NCBI RefSeq assembly: GCF_932294415.1
Contig: NC_065545.1
Coordinates: forward strand, 42,694,327-42,758,326
Length of the DNA: 64,000 bases
Direction of reading: 5' to 3'
Source of the DNA: Quercus robur
Lineage: Eukaryota; Streptophyta; Magnoliopsida; Fagales; Fagaceae
Position numbers and translations under genes: made by a program. Positions 23,639-34,790 of this stretch are shown one piece after another (position 1 is the first letter of the stretch; the number at the start of each line of letters is the position of its first letter). Below the pieces are notes generated by a model that worked only from the letters and a program-made list of their open reading frames with translations, did no database searches and was not told the origin of the DNA.

Positions 23639-23882
23639 GTGTGAATTTTGAAAATCTAACTGTTGGATTGCAAGTTCTTATTATATCATTCGTGCCTGCA
23701 AAATTTCAAGAAGATCAAAAATTAATTGCTATGTCATCAAACAAATGTTAAAATTTCAAGTTTTTGTATTCTAAAATTGTGTATAAAAAATAAATATAAC
23801 ATCCGATTTGAATGGAGTTTGATATGCATGTTAAGAACATAAGGAACATGAAATGTAACGGTAAGATTTTCAAAATTCACAC
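23639..23882. mobile_element. probable 244-bp MITE
   Basis: The ends GTGTGAATTTTGAAAATCT and AGATTTTCAAAATTCACAC are perfect inverted repeats; the next bases CTAACTGTT/AACGGTA also pair loosely. I could not define a target duplication. Weaker similarity exists around 31.0-31.25 kb. Confidence 0.65.
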
Positions 23883-26765
23883 CTGATACTTTGTTCTTTG
23901 CTGAACTATCAAGCTCACCCATTCATTTTATATTTCATATTTTGAGTAGTACGTTTGGGCTACTGTTGAGGTGGTGTGTGTAAAAAGTGTATTTAAATTT
24001 GATACTAGTGTTTAGTGACTGATAAAAGATTCGAAATTTGTAAACTTTCATGTTAGTTGTAGTCTTCTAGGATTTTTTTTTTTTTTTTTTTTTTTCTATT
24101 GATTTGTTGAAAATTAGCTAATAATGAAGTTTTAGTGTTTGTCTACGAGAGAATATTTAATTCAATTCATATTTGATATTAACTTTTTTTAGAGAATAAT
24201 CATTAAACTTTGGTGGGGGCTTTGCAAAGGGTGAAGCTTTTTGGGTGTGTGACCAATGTCACGAGTCTAACCAGTAATAGAATTCTCCCTATTTCAAAAA
24301 TTGTTCATTTTGTCCATTTTATGATTCAAATTTTTATTTTTTGAATATGACAACTTACATATAGATTGTCACGTCATTTAGAATTTCAAATGATATAACA
24401 AGTTATATACTTTTAGAGTTGTAAAATTTAATATAGACCATACTATATATCCTATATTTTAAAGTTACTGTCAATTTGATCCATATTATTTTTAACTAAC
24501 AATCAATTTAATTCTTACTATCAAGTGATTAACGAAAATTGGTTGTAAGTTAAAAATAATATAGACCAAATTGATGCCAATGCATGCATTTGAGTATTTA
24601 GAAAATACCGTTTCCTTTTACATGGAAACAGAAAGGCAACAAAAAAATAAAAAAAACGTTTGATACTTACTTGGCCATTATTCAATCAATCAAATTCCTG
24701 CCTTGGCCTGTAGTGCTTGTATCTGCACCTTTGGTAGCCTTGGAATCAAGTTTAGCATAACAAAAAGGATTCCTGCAGTGATTAACATATCGATTAGTAA
24801 GTCTAAAATAGTACATAAATTTTTGTTTTTTTTTAGCAAGTAGAAAGCTAAGTGAAAACACGTATCTACAGTAGCTTCATGCAAACATAATAAGTAGGGT
24901 GTACGAATAATGCTTAAAAGCTCATATATTTGTATGACAGTCCAGTTGGTCTCTTCTTTTAACAGGGCGGGGGGGTTAGTATGTTTTTATCTGAAACACA
25001 AAATCAAAAGATTTTAATAGCCAAAGTAATCAATCAAACATTGGAAATAGGTAAAGACTTGGGGATTGAGATGAAGATCTACTTTAGAGAGGATCGGTGA
25101 TTGTCTTTATAATCACTTTTCAAAGTACATTATTATAAACTTGAAAACCGAACATTCCTAACGTTAAAAGTGGTCTAATCTCCTACATGTCCTTCATGTT
25201 TTCTAGGGCCTCTTATAAATTTGTTTGTTTGCCTTTTGTTTTACTATATTTTCTGTTCCCCTTGAAAAAGAAAGAGATTCAGGTTTTTTTTTTTTTTTTT
25301 TTAATTTTTTTTTTGAAAACTTCATCATTATGCTTACCTTGTCAACTACAAGCACAGCTTAATTAATCATCAATATAAAAGGCCCTAACTGAAAGGTTTG
25401 CATTCCAAATATTAAGATAAGCCCCACCCCAAAAAAGACAAAGAATTAAGATGAACAATAAGCTTAATTAAGAACTAAAAATTTTAAACGATTTGAATTA
25501 AAATACTTTCAATCAAACAAACATCATTGGAAATGTTCTAGTAAGTAAGCTCATAAAAAAATGATACTAGTCCCTGATTCTTACAAGTCACATGGATGGA
25601 TGGGATGGGATGGGATGTGTGTCCCATTTTAATGAAATAGTAATAAATTACTTTCATATCTTATCACTGTTGTTTCTTTTACATATACACATAGAGAGGA
25701 GATAAAGAGAGATGAAAAAAATAGCAAAGTGGCATTTAAAGTAATGATTTTTTTGAATTTGCCTCGTAAGCAAACTAATTGGAGTGAGGAGGGAAGTGGC
25801 TTTGGACCTTGACTATGCTTTTCTTGCTTAAGAAGATCTTGTAAGAGAACCCTCTTTATCTAAAGCTTGGCACTCTAAATATTGACACGTGGCAGAGACC
25901 CAGTTAAGAGAAAGAGAGAGAGACAAAGAGAGATATCAGTGTCAAAAGAACACTGTTGGTGGCAGTCAGAGAGAGAGAGAGAGAGAGAAATATAGGATAT
26001 TGAGTTGGTTTGGTTGTCCCTCTATTCCAAGCATTCTTTGCTTAAAGAGAGGTTAGCCCCAGGAATAAAGCTAAGGACAAGGGCAGTAGTGGGTTAAAGT
26101 TAAAGCCACCTCTCTCTCTCTCTCTCTCTTTCACTTGCCCACATTGCCAAAGCACCCTCCACAGTCCCACACTTCATACTCAACCATTGCTGACAACCGA
26201 CAATAGCCAGTAATAATCTCGATCTCTCTCTGTTTTTTTTTTCTAAAAAAAAATTACCTACATACTCTCTTCCCAAGAGAGACACAACCCCAAGCGTATA
26301 GTCACCGGTCATAGCCGGTAGTCAGTGGCCAAGTGTCTGCTTACCGTACTATTTTTCTTCTGACTCTGACGGTCTGACCACATTAAGGAGGTCTGGTTTT
26401 ACTCTGACCATGCTTACTGAGGTTATAGTAAAAATTGGACAATAAATTTAAACACTTCTCGGGAACCAAATACCTTTTAATAGTAAATTTATAGTGTATA
26501 AATGCTCGTAAGGTGTGGAAAAAAGGTTGGAGTTCAAGTGTTTAAGAAGGAGTCTCATACATTTAGATTATATTAGAAATAAAATTTCTATCTAGTATCA
26601 AAATATACCTTTAAATAGTATTGTTACGTTTTAATAATAATTTTATAACAAAACTTAAGTGGTAAAATGTTAGTAGTTTTTATTTAAATTTTTACCTATA
26701 TTATCAATTTATTACTTGATAAACTTTGCAGTGAAATTATTGAAAAAATATCCCTATAACTTTTA
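23883..26765. other. intergenic, no gene recognised; G-box and GA repeats
   Basis: A short open stretch on the minus strand (24690-24790) was judged too weak to call. A G-box/ABRE-like GACACGTGGC lies at about 25883 among GA repeats (about 25912-25935 and 25967-25988), and a CT repeat lies near 26110-26130. This looks promoter-like, but no coding sequence starts nearby on either strand. Confidence 0.45.
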
Positions 26766-26905
26766 GGGTCTGTTTAGTAGAGGAGTTTGAGTAATGTTGT
26801 TTATATTTTTTTGAAATACGTATAGATAAAAAAGTATGTAAAAATATGTGTAATATTGTTTAAAAACTGAAAACATGTTACTAAGATTCCTCAGCAAACA
26901 TGCCC
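26766..26905. mobile_element. 140-bp MITE with TTA target duplication
   Basis: The left end GGGTCTGTTTAGTAGAGGAG and the right end CCTCAGCAAACATGCCC are imperfect inverted repeats, flanked by TTA on both sides (26763-26765, 26906-26908). Size and target fit a non-autonomous PIF/Harbinger element. Confidence 0.72.
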
Positions 26906-27539
26906 TTAGAACATCTTTCTGTTATACATAATACATGGAAGATTTTGCTACATTCCAATTTGGATTTTTGAATAGTGTTGATTCCTTGACCAGCGGCGGA
27001 TCTAAGTAAGCTCACCCGTGCAATCTGATTGGACCATACGGTTTACGGATTGTACCTGGTGCAGTTGAGAGGATCAGATGACATTGGCAGTAACTTTGGC
27101 TAAAGAAAGAACTACTCGTACCTAATTAGTCACGGTTGGTTGGTTCCTCCAATTTTCTTGCTCTTTACAATGAATAGTTCTGGCTATGTCCATTAGTACA
27201 CATGTAACATGCATATGTCATAATCTGTGCACAGTGAAACCTTTAAAGTTGTAATAATAGTGCTTGATGGAGATGGAGTGAGTACTGAGTACACATGATC
27301 ACTATAATACGAGCACAGCAGAATTGTTTATATAAATTTAAAGAGCAAATTTAAAGACCTCCTTCAATTTTTTTTTGGGTAACCGGGGAATGACCTCCTT
27401 CAATTGAACATAATAAAATATACCACGTGTATGAAGTTTGATACAGTTTATTAAGGTGTATATTATATTAGCCCAGGGTTTTGTAAACATATATGTGAAG
27501 ATGAGGATCCCTAATCCGATTTAAATGGGTAAACATACA

Positions 27540-27990
27540 TGTGAGGAAACACCTCGGACCTTGGGGACAAGTATTAACTGTATGAGGCGCATAAAGTTAA
27601 AACATCACAAAGAGAAGAAAGTAGATTCGACATAAAATATGAGAAGGATGAAGAGAGAGGGGTGTAGAAGCCATTGCCTCCGCATTAAATACAAGACAAT
27701 CACTCGCCTGCCTGCATTAATGAGAAAATGTCCATGAACAGTGGTGACACAACTAAGATTGCAGGGTAAAAACTTACTAGTATGTTCCGAATGAGAGAGA
27801 AGTCCTAGGAATGCAATCTCAACCCTCCAAGTGTAGGATTAGGATGATTTGTGTTTAAATATAAATAAAAAATAAAAAAAAATTAAGATCCATATGGGGG
27901 GATCAAGAAAAAGATAGGAGAAGACTTTGTAACCAAGAACTAAAATATTTATATAAGTGAGAAAGAAATACACATATATAAAATAGACAT
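27540..27990 (+). mobile_element. LTR-like remnant related to the 9.5-10.2 kb block
   Basis: Shares CCTCCGCATTAAATRC, the following CATTAATGAGAAAATG and ATGAACAGTGGTGACAC with the 9.5 kb block, in the same order. It includes CCTCGGACCTTGGGG at its left side. No coding part or intact ends are seen. Confidence 0.42.
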
Positions 27991-28047
27991 TTCTCGGGCT
28001 TGACTGAGGAGCCTTTTTTCTTCATAATTTGTTGCCCTAGTCATTTC

Positions 28048-28137
28048 ATTTGCTTCTTATCTTATCTTCTTCTTCTTTTCTTTTCTTTTTTCTTCTTTTT
28101 TTTATATTTTTTTTTAGAATCAATTTGCTTCTTATCT
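28048..28137 (-). mobile_element. 60-bp poly(T)/pyrimidine insert with 15-bp target duplication
   Basis: ATTTGCTTCTTATCT occurs at 28048-28062 and 28123-28137. The insert is nearly pure pyrimidine with TTTTTTTTTAGAATCA at its right side, reading as a poly(A)-tailed minus-strand scrap. Confidence 0.58.
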
Positions 28138-29485
28138 CATTGTGATTAACTTTAGCTTATTGAGTGATCAATATCCAACCTATTCTCTAACAAATCTATT
28201 GTGGTGGGCTTATTGGGCCACTGTCCGAGTCATTTTTTGTCAGTGGATCAAATTGCACCTTTACAATATATATAATAGTTGCATTAACAATTAAAATACA
28301 AACATTTAACATTATCTTTTCTAAACACAAAAATTGAAATACAATTATGTATTTAAATCTACTCTTAAAACGAAAAAGAAAAAAAAAATGCTGATGGTGA
28401 CTTCCCTCTCAGAACTATTTTTATTTCCAGCCAAAGGCCATGGAGTAAATTTATTGAAGTCAATGTTGGTAACTAAGCTGGTAACGAATCATTTGTGGCA
28501 TTAACTTCATTATGCAATGTTGACATTGATGTTCTCTTGTTAGTTAGTTTGGAAATTATTAATGGCCATAAAAAGGCTATTGTACGTCAGAGATCATAGA
28601 TGGATGCTTCAAGGAGCTACTTTAAATTGCATTGCAATCAACCTGAAAGGATGGAGTAAATATTTTATTAATCCCATGTATAGCTGTTGCTGTAAAGGTT
28701 TCGGATACAACTATTAATGGCTTTCTGACCCAATCATCTGCATGGCTAGTTCGGGAGAGAGAGAGAGAGAGAGAGAGAGATCTCCATGGCAAAGAATTGG
28801 GATGTTATTTTAGCTTTAGGCTACAGGAATTTCAAGTATTGGTCAAGATAATGAGGACCTTTTTGAAAAAAAAGCAATGCCAAAAAGTTTACAATTCATC
28901 AAGTTTAGAATGAGTGCATCGCATTCATTTCAGTTTGAATAATCTACTAGGTTTCATTTGCTAGCTAGTTGCACATGTGATGTGAGACCTTTAAGCACTT
29001 CTTTTATTTTTATCTTTATTTATTTATCTTTGCTTGGCAAGCTTGGCTATGCTAATACATGCACATTTATTTTAAATGGGAAGAATAGAGGTGAGGCCAG
29101 ATTCTAATATAGAAACCCTAATACTCTAACTTTTATTTTTATAGTAACTCTAGTATTTTTTTTTTTTTTTACTTATAGACAATAGAATTTCAATATATAA
29201 CGTTTGTTTTATGATGATTACTTTTTATCATAAGACTAAAATACTAATTAATTTTTGGTATAACCGAAATTCAATCCCTTATATATCTTATTTGGATAAA
29301 TAAATAAAAAACTATTGCCTCAAAATGTTAAACAAACATAAGGAGAAAATAAAAATGTGAGAACCTAGAATATTGGATATTCGACTATCTGATGTTTATG
29401 TTAGATTTCTCTCTTTTTTGTTATAAATATTTTATTTGTTAAACGAAATTATAATTTATAAATAAATACTAAACAATGTATTTTT
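28138..29485. other. intergenic, no gene recognised; (GA)n and a decayed SINE
   Basis: A (GA)n run lies at about 28754-28780. At about 29158-29310 a sequence beginning with poly(T) and containing AATAGAATTTCAATATATAACG, TGATGATTACTTTTTATCAT and CAATCCCTTATATATCTTAT matches the minus-strand SINE of 883-1069 in order, but is badly eroded. Confidence 0.5.
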
Positions 29486-29535
29486 AAGGAGAACTTCAAC
29501 GGGAGTTCATAAAAAAATAAGGAGAACTTCAACGG
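29486..29535 (+). mobile_element. 16-bp poly(A) micro-insertion with 17-bp target duplication
   Basis: AAGGAGAACTTCAACGG is exactly repeated at 29486-29502 and 29519-29535. The spacer is GAGTTCATAAAAAAAT, a short tail-like sequence. Confidence 0.62.
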
Positions 29536-29670
29536 CAATCCCACTAATGATAGTGGTCGGAAGCACTATTTTCACAACAATAAAACTTTAAATATGAAAT
29601 TGATAAAAGTTAAAATTTAGGGATTAACATGATAATTACACCAAATTTAAATGTTATAAAATAGATTTTA

Positions 29671-30310
29671 ACTATTTGTTTATAGTAGTATACACTAGCC
29701 GCTTTTCACTATGCATATGTTTAAACTTGTTTTTTTTTTAATATATATTATTTTAAAGTTGTAACGCGTGTTTAGCAATTTTAAATTTTAATTAAACTAT
29801 AACATTTTGAATTTGAAACCACAAGTAATTATAGTTTAGATATAAATGCGTTCTAATTTACTGAATCAAGCAATGTAGTTTTTTTTTTCACAAAAACAAT
29901 AAAATTTATCATCTAAAAAAGAGTAACATGAAATTTAACCATCTTTTTATAGTAGTATACACTAGCCGCTTTCCACTATGCATGTGTTCAAACTTCTTTT
30001 TTTTTTTTTTTTTTTTTTAGAATACTAAGTATTTTTAACACACACACACGGGAAGATGGGAGAAGTTTTTTAAAGAAACTTATAGTGGTGTGTAGTGTAT
30101 ATCCAAAAGGGCCTAACCCTTGGATACACAGCACAGACTTTAAATCTCTTTAACTCACACTCATTTTTCAATGTGGGATTAAACTTTATATATACATGTT
30201 TGGTGATTTTAATTAAATTATAACATTTCGAAGTTGAAACTGCAAGTAATTATAATTTAACTAATTCCAAAATCAAGCAATGTGGTTATTTTTTGGAAAT
30301 ACAAAAACAA
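29671..30310. repeat. 267-bp tandem duplication, second copy enlarged
   Basis: Copy 1 (29671-29937) and copy 2 (29938-30310) both run TATAGTAGTATACACTAGCCGC, ACTATGCAT, TTTTAATTAAA, ATAACATTT, ACAAGTAATTATA, TCAAGCAATGT and ACAAAAACAAT. Copy 2 is longer because about 170 bp were inserted after the poly(T) run near 30020. The added piece includes CAATGTGGGATTAAACTTTA, a wording I associate with dispersed plant repeats. Confidence 0.72.
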
Positions 30311-32499
30311 TGGTCATTCTATTATAGATATAGGTTAGAATTTGAACATTTGTCAAGTGCTCATAATGATTACTCTTTATTATTTGGCCAAGGCATCAAT
30401 AAATAAAGTTGTCCAACCAAAAACCAAACCCAACAAATCCATTTAACCTTAAGTCACCCAAGCCTAAGATCATCACTCAGTACAAATGCTAGGTCGATGG
30501 CGGGTCCTTACCGTCAAAACCCAACAATCTCGAGTGAAGTGGCAAGTTTTTCCCATTTGAAAACCTAATGAAACTAACTTGTTGAACTCTATAGACACCA
30601 CTGTTCTTCATTGGACTTCAATACCACCATAAGTTGTTCAAGCTTCGTTTAAGAGATGTAAAGAGATTTCTACCAAATTTGGTAAAATATTTTCCATAAT
30701 TGGTGAGATTCCCGCCAAATCAGCCGAGATCTCTCCTAGATTTGGCAAGAGTTCCACTAGGTCTAGTGGCACCAACAAAGTTTGCATTTCGTAAACCCAC
30801 CATTTTTGGGTTAGTTGTCAAGTTCATATCAAACCTTTTTTGGGGATGGATATCCCTACTATTAATGTTTTTATGGTGTAGGTAGGATTTGGATCCTTAT
30901 TAATAGACTTTACTAATATATATAGTTCACTGTACATTTGATGTAACTCTTTATGATATTACTCGAACTTATAAATTTTTTATAGGATTAATGTTTTGGA
31001 AATCCAACTGATGGATTACATATTTTTGTTACTCTAAATATGTAAGACAAAAATATTGATATTACTTACTGTTTAATCCAAAAAATTGTGTTTTGTAAAT
31101 GATTTTAAAGTTAAAAAGCTTGAAATTTAAACATTTTATAATGAGATTGTTATTGATCTCCAATCATCCTAATATTTTGCAAGCACATAGATGATGTAAT
31201 CTAATAATTGATTTGTGAAAATACTTTTTCAATGAAAAGTTATGGATTGGTGTAACTTCACAAAGAGTTCCACCTATTGTAACTATATATACACATACAC
31301 AAACCAATGTTTAAAAATTTTGACTCAACAAGCTAGTCCTATCGGTTCGTGTAAATTGAGTCCTAAATCAACTCGGTCCACTTAAGAGACAAAGAAAGAA
31401 AGAGTCACAAGCTAAGTGAAAGACACAAATAAAATAAAATAAAGCTTCTTCTTTTTTTAGCGTTGTTGATGAACAATATCTCATGAGTATATTGAGGTAT
31501 TGTTCATTTGTAGTAGTATGCAATACATTATTCAGTCTGCTGAGGATTTTTTTTTTTTTGGGTTGATTATGTAAAATTTTTACAGAATATAATATATGGC
31601 GAGCCTAGTAGGAATGCTCTAAGTAAGGGGAGTGAGAGTAGTAGTTGGATGTCTTATATGATTAAAATAAGGGGTAAAATTTAGGTACAATTACCTTAGG
31701 TAGAGTACATTACATTAAGTTCCTCAATTGAATTCAAACACTTGATTGCTTTGAATTTAATTGCTATTGAAAAGATAACGCTACTTATTTCATATTAATC
31801 AAAACAAATAATTCTCCTTTTGTTTCAAAGTTAAAATCCTTTCAGGTATTTAGTGTAACGTGGAAGATTTATTAAGCATAAACCTCCAAAACCTTCAACT
31901 TAGCAACCAAATTGCCATTACCATTGGTTCCAATGGCCGGAATGTCAGCACCTGCCATTGGAACAGTGGCACTGATAGTCGGAATGAAAGCTTTTATAAT
32001 TAGAATTGTGGTTCCAGTGGTTGGACCGCTGGCACATGTCATCGAAGCAATGGCACCAGTGACCAAGTCACCAAATAAGGGAGGAGAGGGCCACTGTGTA
32101 TTTTTGTAAAATGTTTTACCAAATCTTTTAAGGTAAATTGTTTTACAATTTTTTACAAAAGATTTTATAGTTAATAGAAAATATTTTATAAGTTTGACCA
32201 TATTTTACATGGATGAAGTATGTTCTTCTGGACATAAATAATGTTGTTGTTGCTGATTTACTAGCATCCTCATAATATTCATGATGATATATTAAAAAAA
32301 AAAATTGCAAACAAATACTTAGAAATGAAAAAATATTTTAATTAAAAACAAATGAAATTTATTTAAATCCAAATAAAAAATATAATTTACAAAACCAAAT
32401 ATACAGTACAAAGTTTCACTTAAACCAATCGTATCAGTCCTGCATCTCAGTACCTTTACGGGGCCTAGACATGTGGACCCTTTCTGTCCTCCCCTGCTT
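30311..32499. other. intergenic, no gene recognised
   Basis: A partial SINE-like scrap (about 30330-30400) and an open but low-complexity, I/V/P/G-rich stretch at 31880-32200 are present. The latter is open on both strands and has no recognisable domain. Confidence 0.5.
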
Positions 32500-32552
32500 A
32501 AGACCATTTGTTATTTTTTCTCTTTAAAAAAAAGAAAAAAAGACCATTTGTT
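32500..32552. mobile_element. 27-bp insert with 13-bp duplication in the BRX promoter
   Basis: AAGACCATTTGTT is repeated at 32500-32512 and 32540-32552 around ATTTTTTCTCTTTAAAAAAAAG plus A5. It lies about 140 bp upstream of the inferred TATA box of the BRX-like gene. Confidence 0.55.
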
Positions 32553-32688
32553 GTTCAACTCTTAAAAATACTCTCGCTCTCTCTCAACGGTTTCCCAGTA
32601 ACGGACACACAGGATTTACCGTTACTTTTTAAATTTTTTGATCCACAAGCTCAAACGAGAAATGGAAACGCCGTGAAGGGTCAGTGTC

Positions 32689-32698
32689 TATATAAATA
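32689..32698 (+). promoter_or_regulatory. TATA box of the BRX-like gene
   Basis: TATATAAATA sits in a short GC-richer patch and is followed about 25-30 bp later by a CT-rich CTCTCTTCTCTCTTTC, typical of plant transcription starts. The downstream exon/intron layout supports transcription to the right from about 32725. Confidence 0.68.
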
Positions 32699-32724
32699 CC
32701 CAAACCCCAACTGGTCTCTCTTCT

Positions 32725-33056
32725 CTCTTTCAATTCGTAACGTAAAACCCGGAGCTAGCTCCTTGTCCGATACTTTCCCTTTTTGTTTCGTGTTACATTT
32801 CGGATCCCAAACCCGATATTTCTATATTTCCCTCCCTTCTTCGATTTCTCCACTCCTTATTTATCTCCCTTTCCTTCCTTCTTTCTTTTAATCCCATTTT
32901 CTTTGATCCTTCACTACAATCTATATATTTTTGACGGTGGGTGATGATATTAGTAGCAGCAAAACACAAAAGAGATTGGATTCAGTTACTTTTTTGAACC
33001 AAAGCAAGCTCAACAGACAACAGAGTTCTCACTCTATTGCCTTCTAATCAGACAAG
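32725..33056 (+). other. 5' UTR leader exon of the BRX-like gene (start inferred)
   Basis: A pyrimidine-rich, non-coding stretch ends at a good donor, GACAAG/GTGAGAG. A matching acceptor TTGATTGCAG lies at 34577-34586, leaving 41 bp of leader (34587-34627) before the ATG. The inferred leader intron is therefore 33057-34586, about 1.5 kb. The transcription start is a guess from the TATA spacing. Confidence 0.6.
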
Positions 33057-34627
33057 GTGAGAGAATATCTCAATTTCTTTTTTATTACATATATGCACTT
33101 TCTTAAAAATAACCAAACACAATGTTATTTTCATTTTTTAAGATTGGGGTTTGCTTTTGCTTTTGCTTGTTCTTCAGTTCAATATAGCATCATTCAATAA
33201 ATCATGGGTCACATTTATTTATTTTATATATTTAATGTTATTTTGAAAATTTTAGTTTATTTTACAGTGGGAAAAAAAAAAATTTTGGGTGTGGGCTAAA
33301 GAGTGAAAGAAGGGGGAACAATTGAGTTGAGTTGAGTTGGGTTGGGGTTTGAGGGGGATTGGGTTTTGGGTAAGTCGCTTTCGAGTAATAATGGTTGCAA
33401 TTTAATAATAGAGGGACTCTCTTGGTCTAAAGGCCAATGTCATCCTTATTCTCATGTCTCTTTGTCCACTCATGTACCGCTTTCATTTCTCGACCACCTA
33501 AACAAAAACAAAAGACACACTCTGAGAGTTTTTCCCGTTTTTGTTTTTGTTTTTGTTTTATTTTACTGTTATGTTTTTTTTTTTTTTTTAATGGTTCTCT
33601 GACTAAGTTGCTTTTGGAATTCTTGAAAACCGAGGAGTAATGTGCTTTGCTTTACACAGTAGATAAAAGTAGTAACCGGGTTTTTATTGGGTTATTATTT
33701 GTTGGGTTTTAAATTTTAATAGAAAAAAAAAAATTGTTGTCAGAAACTTCGGCTTGCACAATCTTTGATTCTTTTTATTTGGGTAAAAAAGCACACACAT
33801 ATAAATCACAGTCGGTCGCTATAATGAGACCACTTTCAAATAGTGTGCAGTAATGTATGGCTGCCCACATTTTGTTTCCTTTTCTTTCCTTCTTTTTCAA
33901 TTATTGACTCACTATTTTATGTCTTAACTCTTCTCTGATCCCGAGCGACCCTCTTTGCTTTTGCTTCACTTTACTCTTTCTCTCCGGGACCAACTTGTTT
34001 TCTTGGAAAACAAATGCGAAAATTAAAATGAGAATATATAAACCATAGAATAGAAGAGATAGATACCTCCAAATTTCCATTTTTCTATTAGATTAAGATT
34101 GGTCACGTCAGTGCCTTTTTTTTTAAAGAGATAAAAATGTCCCATTTAACGATGTGTCCTCCTCCTGAACCAAATAGAATACAGAGAATGTTCTCTCATT
34201 TCCTGTCGATTGGCCAAATTTACCCCTAGAAAATTCGTTCCACCATGGACAATACAGTAATTTCCTAAAAGAAAACATAACACTTTAATCCCCAGAAAGA
34301 GAAAATTTGTACAGTCCCCTCCAACTCTAATAATAAAGGCATAAGTTGTGTGCTCTACTTTTTTATTATATGGTTCGACAATCAATATATGATGATGATG
34401 TACTTCTGTAAAGCCGTAAATAGCTTCTTCAACAATGCTGACTGACAAAATTACGTAAATTTCTCTACTTTAGAAATAACAGTTGTATTGTATTGTATTG
34501 TACTTTACTTTTATTATTTTATAAATTTGAACTTATTATTATGTGATGGTATATTGAAATGAAAAATTTATAGTTGTTGATTGCAGGGGTAAAAAGGTAA
34601 AGAGTGAAGAATAATAAATAAATAAAA

Positions 34628-34758
34628 ATGTTTACATGCATAGCATGCTCAAAACCAGAGGATGGTGGCGATGATGAAGGAGGAGTGCGTGGCAGTGGCA
34701 CCCCAAGTACAAAAGAAGCCGTCAAAAGCCTGACTGCGCAGGTTCCTAATCCTACACC

Positions 34759-34790
<32 letters not shown>

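Noticed and set aside
24690-24884. Minus-strand open stretch that could be a kinase-type exon
   Set aside because: Only about 90 bp look exon-like and no partner exon was found within several kilobases.
31872-32201. Open frames on both strands rich in Ile, Val, Pro and Gly
   Set aside because: Repetitive composition, no recognisable domain, and antiparallel open frames suggest chance.
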